From assembly GCF_943913695.1 (NCBI RefSeq), contig NZ_CALTZE010000163.1, forward strand, positions 1 through 7,161: a DNA stretch of 7,161 nt. The letters run 5' to 3'. The stretch is from an uncultured Marmoricola sp. Its GTDB lineage: Bacteria; Actinomycetota; Actinomycetes; Propionibacteriales; Nocardioidaceae. Of the stretch, positions 1 to 7,097 are shown piece after piece. Below the pieces are notes generated by a model, which was not told the origin of the DNA, did not search any database, and worked only from the letters and a program-made list of their open reading frames with translations. The number at the start of each line of letters is the position of its first letter. The stretch's first letter is position 1. A program made the translations under genes and the position numbers.

Positions 1-698
1 GGCGGCAGCGTCGGCTCGGGGTCGGGCGTCGGGGTCGGCGTCGGGGTCGGCCGGGGGGCGGTCACGACGGGCAGCTCCTTGCCCACGGTGCGCACGACGT
101 GGTTGGTGATGTAGACCCGGGTGGCGCGACGGCTCTGCAGCACGTTGACCACGGTCTCGGCGACCGCGGCGGTCTGGGGAGCGGTCACCTGGCCGGAGAT
201 GTTGGTCCACCGGGACTGCGAGGTGCCGCGCAGGCCACCACCGCTCCAGCTCAGGAACCGGCCCGAGGCGTCGAACCAGGAGACGCTGATGTGAGCGCCA
301 CCCGCTGCGGCAGCCTTGACGTCGGCGCTGACGCGCAGGATGTCGCCCCCCGCGACGCGGGTGCGGGGGAGCGCGACGCGGGTGGTGCTGTCGGTGACCA
401 CCAGGCTGGCGGCGTGGCGGGCGTAGCGGTAGCGCTTGGCCAGCTTGACGCGCGTGGTCTTGCCGGCGCCGTGGACCGCGGTGTAGCCGCGGTGGCTCTT
501 GCGGAGCACCGGGTTGGTGGAGAGGTTGCGCGAGACGACGCGCTCAGCAGAGGCCTGGGGCGTCACGCTGGCCGCGGGGGTGGCGGCCTGGGCCGAGACC
601 CCGGCGGCGGGGACCGAGAGGAGGGCGGCACAGGTGGCGACCGCGGCGGTCGCGGCGAGGGAGCGGAACCGCGAGGTCCGGGAGGTGGTGTGCTTCAT
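1..698 (-). CDS. Secreted protein with carbohydrate-binding-like domain and Pro-Thr linker (N-terminal part, runs off left edge)
   Basis: The start is ATG at 698, with AGGAG (705-709 on the minus strand) six bases upstream. The 232 visible codons begin with a signal peptide: Arg-rich n-region (R7, R10, R12), hydrophobic stretch at residues 14-32, and likely cleavage near VSAQA (34-38). Residues about 55-205 look like a beta-sandwich of the CBM4/9 jelly-roll type. They start with NLSTNP (58-63), followed by alternating strands GGDILRVSADVK (117-128), ISVSWFDASGRFL (137-149) and WTNISGQVTAP (164-174). From residue 210 there is a linker with repeated PT pairs (217-225), typical of secreted multidomain actinobacterial enzymes, so a further domain probably lies beyond the edge. 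The signal peptide and linker are read directly. The jelly-roll call rests on pattern resemblance, and no catalytic function can be given. The protein is exported and probably acts on, or binds at, the cell surface or a polysaccharide. Confidence 0.75.
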   Translation of the reverse strand, partial: MKHTTSRTSRFRSLAATAAVATCAALLSVPAAGVSAQAATPAASVTPQASAERVVSRNLSTNPVLRKSHRGYTAVHGAGKTTRVKLAKRYRYARHAASLVVTDSTTRVALPRTRVAGGDILRVSADVKAAAAGGAHISVSWFDASGRFLSWSGGGLRGTSQSRWTNISGQVTAPQTAAVAETVVNVLQSRRATRVYITNHVVRTVGKELPVVTAPRPTPTPTPTPDPEPTLP

Positions 699-805
699 CG
701 TGATCTCCTGGGTGGAGGCCCTCGACGTCGGGGGTGTCGGCGGGCCGTGGGGGGAAGGACTGCGCCGGGGCCGTCGTACGACCGTGAGCGCCTGTCCGTG
801 AGATC

Positions 806-835
806 ACCTTAGGGAGTAAATGTCCGTTTTGACCA
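806..835 (-). promoter_or_regulatory. Candidate sigma-70-type promoter for the secreted-protein gene
   Basis: Read on the minus strand, TGGTCA (830-835) could serve as the -35 element (four of six match TTGACA). TAAGGT (806-811, fitting TAnnnT) could serve as the -10, with an 18-base spacer. It lies in a short AT-richer island (about 808-850) that stands out from the surrounding GC-rich DNA. Transcription would start near 799 and leave a leader of about 100 bases before the ATG at 698, in which I recognise no riboswitch. The -35 box lies inside the inverted repeat at 824-843. This is sequence inspection only. Confidence 0.35.
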
Positions 836-843
836 GAAAACGG
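824..843. promoter_or_regulatory. Perfect inverted repeat, CCGTTTT-6 nt-AAAACGG (possible operator)
   Basis: The two 7-base arms (824-830 and 837-843) are exact reverse complements around the six bases GACCAG. The repeat overlaps the proposed -35 box of the minus-strand secreted gene, which is where a repressor site would be expected. It could also fold as a short hairpin, but on the minus strand it lies upstream of the proposed transcript start. I do not recognise a named regulator's consensus in it. Confidence 0.4.
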
Positions 844-909
844 CAAACTTCTTGACCCGAGAGGTTTGAGCGGACCCCGCGAGGGGGAATAGGCCGCCGT
901 GTGACGGCC

Positions 910-929
910 GTGTTGCCCGGCTGCAACAC
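910..929. promoter_or_regulatory. Perfect inverted repeat, GTGTTGC-6 nt-GCAACAC (possible operator or leader hairpin of zwf)
   Basis: The arms at 910-916 and 923-929 are exact reverse complements with a six-base centre, the same 7-6-7 geometry as the repeat at 824-843 but with unrelated sequence. An overlapping alternative pairing also exists, CCCGG (916-920) with CCGGG (929-933). The repeat sits 59 bases upstream of the zwf start. A weak plus-strand promoter can be proposed before it (TTGAGC at 866-871 and TAGGCC at 890-895), which would place the repeat in the early leader. That promoter is poorly supported. Confidence 0.4.
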
Positions 930-988
930 CGGGCGCACACCGAGGCCGCGGGCTAGGAATCCGGCAGCGTCAGCGGCAGGCTGGGCCC

Positions 989-2431
989 ATGCCCACCCCC
1001 ACGACCGTCGTGCTCTTCGGCGCCACCGGCGACCTGGCGCAGCGCAAGCTGCTGCCGGGCCTGCTCCACCTCTTCGAGACCGGGCTGCTCAGCGAGCTCC
1101 AGGTGGTCGGCACGTCGCTCGACGAGCACGACCGTGACTCGTTCGTGCGGCTGGCCCGCCAGGCGATCGCCGACCACGGGGGTGAGGGTCCCGAGCCGCC
1201 GGGCATCGACGAGTTCGCCAAGCGCCTGCACTGGGCTCCCGGCGCGGGCGGGCCCCAGGCGCTGCGCGAGGTGGTGGAGCAGGCCGAGGCGCTCTTCCCC
1301 GCCGACGCCGAGCCGCGGCGGCTGCACTACCTCAGCGTGCCGCCCAAGGCCGCCCTGCAGGTGGTGCACGAGCTGGAGGCCGCCGACCTCGTCGAGCGCA
1401 GCCGGATCATCATGGAGAAGCCCTTCGGCACCGACCTCGCCTCCGCCCAGGCCCTCAACGCCGAGCTGCACGAGGTCTTCGACGAGTCCCAGATCTTCCG
1501 CATCGACCACTTCCTGGGCAAGGAGGCGGCGCAGAACATCCTCGCCTTCCGCTTCGCCAACGGCCTCTTCGAGCCGATCTGGCACCGCAACCACGTCGAC
1601 CACGTCCAGATCGACGTGCCCGAGGAGCTCGGCCTGGCCCAGCGCGGCTCCTTCTACGAGGCCACCGGCGCCTACCGCGACATGGTCGTCACCCACCTCT
1701 TCCAGGTGATGGCCTTCATGGCGATGGAGCCCCCGACCGCGCTGGAGCCCGGCGCGATCGGCGAGGAGAAGAACAAGGTCTTCCGCTCGATGCTGCCCAT
1801 CGAGCCGAGCGACGTCGTGCGGGGCCAGTACGTCGGCTACCGCGACGTCGACGGGGTCGCCCACGACTCGGAGACCGAGACCTTCATCGCGCTGAAGTGC
1901 TACATCGACAACTGGCGCTGGGCCGGCGTGCCCTTCTACCTCCGCACCGGCAAGCGCCTCGCCGAGGGGGCGCGGATCATCTCCATCGCCTTCCGGGAGC
2001 CGCCGCGCTCGATGTTCCCCGCCGGCTCCGGGGTCGGCGACAACGGCCCCGACCACCTCACCTTCGACCTGGCCGACCAGTCGAAGATGTCGCTGTCCTT
2101 CTACGGCAAGCGACCCGGGCCCGGCTTCAAGCTCGACAAGCTCTCGATGCAGTTCGCCATGCACGACACCGCCTGGGCCGGCGCCGTGCTCGAGGCCTAC
2201 GAGCGCCTGATCTACGACGCCGCCCGCGGCGACCGCACCCTGTTCACCACCGCCGAGGGCATCGAGCGGCTCTGGGAGGTCTCCACCCCCCTGCTCGACA
2301 ACCCGCCGGTCGTGCGGCCCTACGCCCAGGGCTCCTGGGGCCCCAACCGGATCCACCAGCTGATCGCCCCCAACGCCTGGCGGCTCCCCTTCGAGCGCAC
2401 CTGGCGCGACCCGAACTCGCAGGGCGGCTGA
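989..2431 (+). CDS. zwf: Glucose-6-phosphate dehydrogenase
   Basis: This cytoplasmic enzyme oxidises glucose 6-phosphate to 6-phosphogluconolactone with NAD(P)+, the first step of the oxidative pentose phosphate pathway. At 480 aa it is close to the usual 480-510. The N-terminal Rossmann fold carries GATGDLAQRKL (residues 11-21), followed by SVPP (116-119) and EKPFG (143-147). The family signature RIDHFLGKE is at 171-179, with substrate-binding H174 and K178. The catalytic histidine, by family comparison, is H236 in DMVVTH (231-236). The C-terminal beta domain contains YLRTGKRL (317-324). The ATG at 989 places GATGD at residue 11, as is normal, but no strong Shine-Dalgarno precedes it; GGCAGG at about 975-980 is the nearest candidate. 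The usual actinobacterial neighbours tal and opcA are absent on both sides, so this may be a second, stand-alone Zwf paralogue. Family assignment is secure; coenzyme preference and paralogue status are inference. Confidence 0.96.
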   Translation: MPTPTTVVLFGATGDLAQRKLLPGLLHLFETGLLSELQVVGTSLDEHDRDSFVRLARQAIADHGGEGPEPPGIDEFAKRLHWAPGAGGPQALREVVEQAEALFPADAEPRRLHYLSVPPKAALQVVHELEAADLVERSRIIMEKPFGTDLASAQALNAELHEVFDESQIFRIDHFLGKEAAQNILAFRFANGLFEPIWHRNHVDHVQIDVPEELGLAQRGSFYEATGAYRDMVVTHLFQVMAFMAMEPPTALEPGAIGEEKNKVFRSMLPIEPSDVVRGQYVGYRDVDGVAHDSETETFIALKCYIDNWRWAGVPFYLRTGKRLAEGARIISIAFREPPRSMFPAGSGVGDNGPDHLTFDLADQSKMSLSFYGKRPGPGFKLDKLSMQFAMHDTAWAGAVLEAYERLIYDAARGDRTLFTTAEGIERLWEVSTPLLDNPPVVRPYAQGSWGPNRIHQLIAPNAWRLPFERTWRDPNSQGG

Positions 2432-2438
2432 GGGCGCT

Positions 2439-2475
2439 GCGGGGAATGCCTGCCGCGCCGTCGGGCATTCCCTGC
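2439..2475 (+). terminator. Strong hairpin between zwf and the reductase; terminator, attenuator or start-site cover
   Basis: The arms 2439-2450 and 2464-2475 pair over 12 positions, including one G-T (G-U in RNA) pair and a perfect nine-base core GGGAATGCC/GGCATTCCC. The loop is 13 bases (2451-2463). It begins eight bases after the zwf stop and ends two bases before the reductase ATG. No T-tract follows, so a classical intrinsic terminator is not shown, although actinobacterial terminators often lack one. Because it fills the ribosome-binding region, it could also control translation of the downstream gene. Confidence 0.55.
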
Positions 2476-2477
2476 CT

Positions 2478-3326
2478 ATGACCACTGTCCCGAACCTGAC
2501 CCTGAACGACGGCCGCGCCATCCCCCAGCTGGGGTACGGCGTGTTCCAGGTGCCGCCCGAGGAGACCGCGGCCCGCACCGGCGAGGCGCTGGAGGCCGGC
2601 TACCGGCACATCGACACCGCCCAGATGTACGGCAACGAGAAGGGGGTCGGTGAGGCGCTGCGCTCCTCCGGCGTCCCGCGTGAGGAGGTCTGGGTCACCA
2701 GCAAGCTCAACAACGGCTTCCACGAGCCGGCCAAGGCCCGCGAGTCCTTCGAGCGCACGCTGAGCGAGCTCGGCCTTGACCACCTCGACCTGTTCCTCAT
2801 CCACTGGCCGCTGCCGACGCTCTACGACGGCGACTACGTCTCCACGTGGCAGACGCTCATCGACCTGCAGCGCGAGGGCGGCGTGAAGTCGATCGGGGTC
2901 TCCAACTTCCAGCCCGACCATCTCGCACGGCTGGCGGCGGAGACCGACGTGGTGCCGGCGGTCAACCAGATCGAGGTGCACCCCTACTTCGGCAACGAGG
3001 CCGCCCGCAAGGCCTCGCACGACGCCGGCATCCTCGTCGAGGCGTGGTCGCCGATCGCCCAGGGCGCGGTGCTCGACGACCCGGTGCTCACCGAGATCGC
3101 CGCGGACGTCGAGCGCACCACCGCCCAGGTGACGCTGCGCTGGCACGTGCAGCGCGGCGACATCGTCTTCCCGAAGTCGTCGTCGCCGGAGCGGATGGCG
3201 GAGAACTTCGCGATCTTCGACTTCACGCTCAGCGAGGACCAGGTGCGCGCGATCTCGACGCTCGACAAGCGCGAGGACGGCCGCACCGGCCCCGACCCCG
3301 ACACCTTCGACTACGTGCCCGACTGA
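2478..3326 (+). CDS. Aldo/keto reductase, AKR5 / 2,5-diketo-D-gluconate reductase type
   Basis: This is a cytoplasmic NADPH-dependent reductase of carbonyl compounds with a TIM-barrel fold; 282 aa is the normal size. The catalytic tetrad is complete: D46, Y51, K76 and H109. Signature 1 is GYRHIDTAQMYGNEKG (41-56). HW follows the DLFLI strand (104-110), GVSNF is at 140-144 and NQIEVHPY at 163-170. The C-terminal signature FPKSSSPERMAENF (231-244) supplies K233, S234 and R239, which in the family bind the 2'-phosphate of NADPH. The start at 2478 gives the usual beginning PNLTLNDGRAIPQLGYG (5-21). There is no recognisable Shine-Dalgarno, since the 2439-2475 hairpin fills that position. It lies 46 bases after zwf on the same strand, so it may use NADPH made by Zwf. 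The natural substrate cannot be read from sequence; diketogluconate and methylglyoxal are family possibilities only. Confidence 0.93.
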   Translation: MTTVPNLTLNDGRAIPQLGYGVFQVPPEETAARTGEALEAGYRHIDTAQMYGNEKGVGEALRSSGVPREEVWVTSKLNNGFHEPAKARESFERTLSELGLDHLDLFLIHWPLPTLYDGDYVSTWQTLIDLQREGGVKSIGVSNFQPDHLARLAAETDVVPAVNQIEVHPYFGNEAARKASHDAGILVEAWSPIAQGAVLDDPVLTEIAADVERTTAQVTLRWHVQRGDIVFPKSSSPERMAENFAIFDFTLSEDQVRAISTLDKREDGRTGPDPDTFDYVPD

Positions 3327-3336
3327 CGACACTGCG

Positions 3337-3386
3337 CCCCCGCCGACCCGGCGCGCATACGCGCCGGGTCGACGAATGGGCGGGGG
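3337..3386. terminator. Nested hairpin, probable bidirectional terminator between convergent genes
   Basis: The inner stem is a perfect 12-bp pairing of 3344-3355 with 3360-3371 around a four-base loop CATA. A second, outer stem pairs CCCCCGC (3337-3343) with GCGGGGG (3380-3386), with an unpaired patch (3372-3379) on the right side. It lies between the plus-strand reductase stop (3326) and the minus-strand stop at 3389, exactly where a shared terminator would serve both genes. No T-tract is present on either strand, as is common in high-GC actinobacteria. Confidence 0.75.
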
Positions 3387-3388
3387 TG

Positions 3389-3916
3389 TCAGCCGACGGT
3401 GACGCGGACCTCGTTGCTGGCGAGGTCGGCGGCCGGGTCGAACATGCGCAGCCGCTGCTCGCCGGTGCGGCTGGTCTGGATCCAGGTCTGGTAGGTGCCC
3501 GCCGAGACACCCGCCGTGACGGGGAAGTCGGTCCAGCTGCCGCCCTCGAAGCGCTGCACCTGCAGCTCGGCGTTGTCGGCGCCGCGGTAGGTGCCGGTCA
3601 GGTTGATCCGCTCGCTCGGCCCCACCCGCTGCGGGCTCACCGAGAGCTCCAGACGACCGCCCGGCGACTCCGACTCGCTCGGCGACTCCGACGGGTCGTC
3701 GCTCTCCTCCCCCGGCACCGGCAGCGCCGTGGTCGGCAGCGGGTCTGACGTACCCCCAGCACCGCCGGAGACCGGCGAGGAGGTGCCTTCGTCGAGCCCC
3801 AGCGCCCGCACCATCACGATGGTGCCGATCGCGATCGCCCCCGCGATGAGTGCGAGCGCGACCAAGGCCTTGACCAGCACGCCCCACATCTGGCTGCTGT
3901 CCCGCTCCTCGCTCAT
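3389..3916 (-). CDS. Membrane-anchored extracytoplasmic protein of unknown function
   Basis: I do not recognise a named family. The 175-aa product has three parts. A short cytoplasmic N-terminus precedes one transmembrane helix at about residues 12-36 (from GVLVKALVALALIAG onward). A low-complexity linker rich in Ser, Pro, Glu, Gly and Thr follows (42-87, including SESPSESESPGG at 76-87). The C-terminal domain (about 88-175) looks like a small Ig-like beta sandwich, with LELSVSPQRVGPSERINLTG (89-108), LQVQRFEGGSWTDFPV (118-133), GTYQTWI (140-146) and a terminal NEVRVTVG strand. It has no cysteines and no lipobox. The ATG at 3916 is preceded by GGAG on the minus strand. The gene follows dppF-like 3981-5000 on the same strand after 64 bases, so read-through is possible. 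The topology (signal anchor, outward-facing domain) is well supported; a binding or wall-associated role is inference. Confidence 0.82.
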   Translation of the reverse strand: MSEERDSSQMWGVLVKALVALALIAGAIAIGTIVMVRALGLDEGTSSPVSGGAGGTSDPLPTTALPVPGEESDDPSESPSESESPGGRLELSVSPQRVGPSERINLTGTYRGADNAELQVQRFEGGSWTDFPVTAGVSAGTYQTWIQTSRTGEQRLRMFDPAADLASNEVRVTVG

Positions 3917-3980
3917 GGCTCCGAGGTTACTGGGGGCGGGGCGTCGCGGCGCACCGGCTGCAGGATTCGCCGGCCGAGCG

Positions 3981-4996
<1,016 letters not shown>

Positions 4997-5000
<4 letters not shown>

Positions 5001-6070
5001 GCGAGCCTCGGCGCGATCTCGTCGGCCCAGATCTCGTGGCGCTGGGCGGTGGTCAGGTGGCAGGCGACCCGGTGCCCCGAGCCGGGCGTGGTCTCCAGCG
5101 CCTCGGGGCGGTCGGTGGTGCAGCGCTCGCCCGGCACCCGCGAGGAGTAGTCGCAGCGCGGGTTGAAGGGGCAGCCGCTCGGCACGTTGATCAGCGACGG
5201 CGGGGTGCCCTTGATGGGCAGCAGCCGCTCGGTCGGCGGCCGGTCGAAGCGCGGCATCGAGCCGAGCAGGCCCCAGGTGTAGGGGTGCTGCGGCTGGTGG
5301 AAGAGCTGCTCGGCGGAGCCGTGCTCGGCCTTGCGGCCGGCATACATCACCACGATGTCGTCGGCGAGCTCGGCGACCACCCCGAGGTCGTGGGTGATGA
5401 TGACGACCGCGGACTGGAACTCCTGCTGCAGGTCGCGGATCAGGTCGAGGATCTGGGCCTGCACGGTCACGTCGAGCGCGGTCGTCGGCTCGTCGGCGAT
5501 GAGCAGGCTGGGGTCGCACGAGAGCGCCATCGCGATCATGGCGCGCTGCCGCATGCCGCCGGAGAACTGGTGGGGGTAGGCGTCGACGCGCTCCTTGGGC
5601 GAGGGGATCCCGACCCGGTCGAGCATGTCGATCGCGTGGGCGCGGGCCGCCTTCTTGGAGACGTCGTTGTGGATCCGGTAGGCCTCGATGATCTGGTTGC
5701 CGACCGTGTAGTAGGGGTGCATCGCCGAGAGCGGGTCCTGGAAGATCATCGCCATCTTCTGCCCGCGCAGGCGGCGTACGACGTCGATCGGCGCCCCGAC
5801 CAGCTCCTGGCCGTCGACGGTGATCGAGCCGGAGATGCGGGCGTTTTTGGAGGTGTGCAGCCCCATGATGGCCATCGAGGTCACCGACTTGCCCGACCCC
5901 GACTCCCCCACGATGCCGAGGGTCTTGCCCTTCTCGACCGCGAAGCTGAGGCCGTCGACCGACTTGACCACGCCGTCATCGGTCTCGAAGTGGACCCGCA
6001 GGTCCTCGACCTGGAGGTAGGGCCCAGTGGCCCGTGCGGGGTCGGGGAGCTGGCTGGTCAGCTGGGTCAT
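4997..6070 (-). CDS. Dipeptide/oligopeptide-type ABC transporter ATP-binding protein, DppD/OppD-like
   Basis: This is the second ATPase of the importer, 357 aa. Motifs in order: Walker A GESGSGKS (55-62), Q-loop Q111 in MIFQDPLSAMHPYYTVG (108-124), signature FSGGMRQR (169-176), Walker B LLIADEP (189-195, E194) and H-loop H227. FSGGMRQR and the LSAMHP stretch are typical of D-type subunits, which pair with an F-type partner such as the next gene. The C-terminal oligopeptide/dipeptide domain starts at HPYTWGLLGSMP (262-273) and contains C300, C306, C317 and C337, a possible iron-sulfur site. The ATG at 6070 overlaps the permease stop as ATGA, and the gene overlaps the following ATPase gene in the same way, so three genes form one coupled unit. 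The weak GAGGG is about ten bases upstream, so expression probably depends on coupling. Substrate specificity lies in the unseen binding protein. Confidence 0.94.
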
Positions 6071-7080
6071 CTCGTGCGCACCCTCGGGTCGATGACGGCG
6101 TAGAGCAGGTCGACGACCAGGTTGGCCACGGCGACGAAGACGGCGACGAGCAGCACCACCCCGAGCACCATCGGCAGGTCGTTGTTGCGCGTGGAGTCGA
6201 TCGCCAGCTGGCCGAGCCCGGGGAGGCCGAAGACCGACTCGGTGAGCACGGCGCTGCCGATCAGCAGCCCGAAGTCGAGGCCGAAGATGGTCACGATCGG
6301 CGTCAGCGCGCCGCGCAGCCCGTGCTTGACGACGACGGTGCGCTCGGGCAGCCCCTTGGCGCGCGCGGTGCGGATGTAGTCCTCGCTCATCGTCTCGAGC
6401 ATGCCGGCGCGCGTCAGCCGGGCGTACTGCGCGGAGAAGAGCAGCGCCAGCGTCACCCACGGCAGCAGCAGCCCGAAGGCCCACTGCAGCGGATCCTCGG
6501 TGAAGGGGGTGTAGGTCGCCCCCGGCGGCGTCCAGCCGAGCCGGTAGCTGAAGAAGGAAAGGGCGAGCAGACCGGTCCAGAAGATCGGCATCGAGACGCC
6601 GGCCAGCGCCATCGTCATCGCGGCCCGGTCGAAGAAGGAGCCGCGCTTGAGCGCGGAGAGCACGCCGATCGAGACGCCCATGACCAGCCACAGCACCGCG
6701 GCGCCGATCGCCAGGGAGAAGGAGACCGGCAGCCGGTCGAGGATCTCGGGCAGCACGGGGTCCTGGGTGCGGAAGGAGTAGCCGAGGCAGGGCGCGGGGC
6801 AGCGCACCGTGTCGGCGCCGGTGCTGACGTCGGTGCCGAGGACGACGCCCTTGAGCCAGTTCCAGTACTGCACCGGGATCGGGTCGTAGAAGCCCAGGCT
6901 CTGGGCGCGCTCCTCCACCGTGGCGCCGGTCGCCGAGCGGCCGACGTAGCGCGTGGCGAGCGTCTCCGGGGAGGCGCCGGCCAGGCGCGGCATCAGGTAG
7001 AAGATCGCGAACGTGATCATCGACAGGACCACGACGAGACCGACCGCGGCCAGGAGCCGGCGGACGATGTAGAGGATCAC
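6067..7080 (-). CDS. Dipeptide/oligopeptide-type ABC transporter permease, DppB/OppB-like
   Basis: This is an integral membrane subunit forming half of the import channel, 337 aa. The N-terminal helix MILYIVRRLLAAVGLVVVLS (1-20, continuing to about 30) is the usual DppB start. After a long extracytoplasmic region (about 31-118), membrane segments lie near 120-142, 155-178, 203-219, 262-285 and 304-328. The EAA coupling loop that docks on the ATPase is EDYIRTARAKGLPE (233-246). The large first external loop and the C-terminal DPRVR (331-335) favour DppB over DppC. The start is GTG at 7080, with GAGGT on the minus strand five bases upstream; the frame stays open to the window edge, so a longer form cannot be excluded, but the helix begins correctly here. 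An unusual patch, C94 and C98 in VRCPAPCLG, lies in the external loop. DppD-like follows with an ATGA overlap; no DppC-like gene lies between them. Confidence 0.93.
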   Translation of the reverse strand: MILYIVRRLLAAVGLVVVLSMITFAIFYLMPRLAGASPETLATRYVGRSATGATVEERAQSLGFYDPIPVQYWNWLKGVVLGTDVSTGADTVRCPAPCLGYSFRTQDPVLPEILDRLPVSFSLAIGAAVLWLVMGVSIGVLSALKRGSFFDRAAMTMALAGVSMPIFWTGLLALSFFSYRLGWTPPGATYTPFTEDPLQWAFGLLLPWVTLALLFSAQYARLTRAGMLETMSEDYIRTARAKGLPERTVVVKHGLRGALTPIVTIFGLDFGLLIGSAVLTESVFGLPGLGQLAIDSTRNNDLPMVLGVVLLVAVFVAVANLVVDLLYAVIDPRVRTR

Positions 7081-7085
7081 ACTTG

Positions 7086-7096
7086 ACCTCGCGAGG
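7086..7096 (-). promoter_or_regulatory. Ribosome-binding site of the permease gene inside a palindrome
   Basis: The minus-strand GAGGT (7086-7090) is five bases from the GTG start at 7080 and decides this start among the open upstream codons. It is part of a perfect 10-bp palindrome CCTCGCGAGG (7087-7096). The palindrome has no loop, so it is more likely a chance or protein-binding feature than a stable RNA hairpin. Confidence 0.5.
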
Positions 7097-7097
7097 G

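Noticed and set aside
4..53. GTCGG-rich repeat as a regulatory element
   Set aside because: It is explained by the coding of repeated Pro-Thr pairs in the linker of the secreted protein.
99..846. Overlapping long open frames on the plus strand (99-812, 499-801) and minus strand (544-846) opposite or beside the secreted gene
   Set aside because: Their products are low-complexity Gly/Arg/Ala-rich sequence typical of GC-rich shadow frames. The minus frame from 698 has a Shine-Dalgarno, a signal peptide and a sensible domain.
953..2578. 541-aa minus-strand open frame antisense to zwf
   Set aside because: It is long only because stop codons are rare at this GC content. Its product is Gly/Val/Leu/Asp-rich without domains, and the plus strand encodes a full Zwf.
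5001..5519. N-terminal extension of the DppF-like ATPase upstream of 5000
   Set aside because: The open frame extends there but is out of frame over the end of the DppD-like gene and has no domain content. The ATGA overlap and Shine-Dalgarno mark 5000 as the start.
6034..7086. 350-aa plus-strand open frame antisense to the permease
   Set aside because: Its highly charged Arg/Glu/His/Gln-rich product mirrors the hydrophobic permease codons, as expected from antisense reading.
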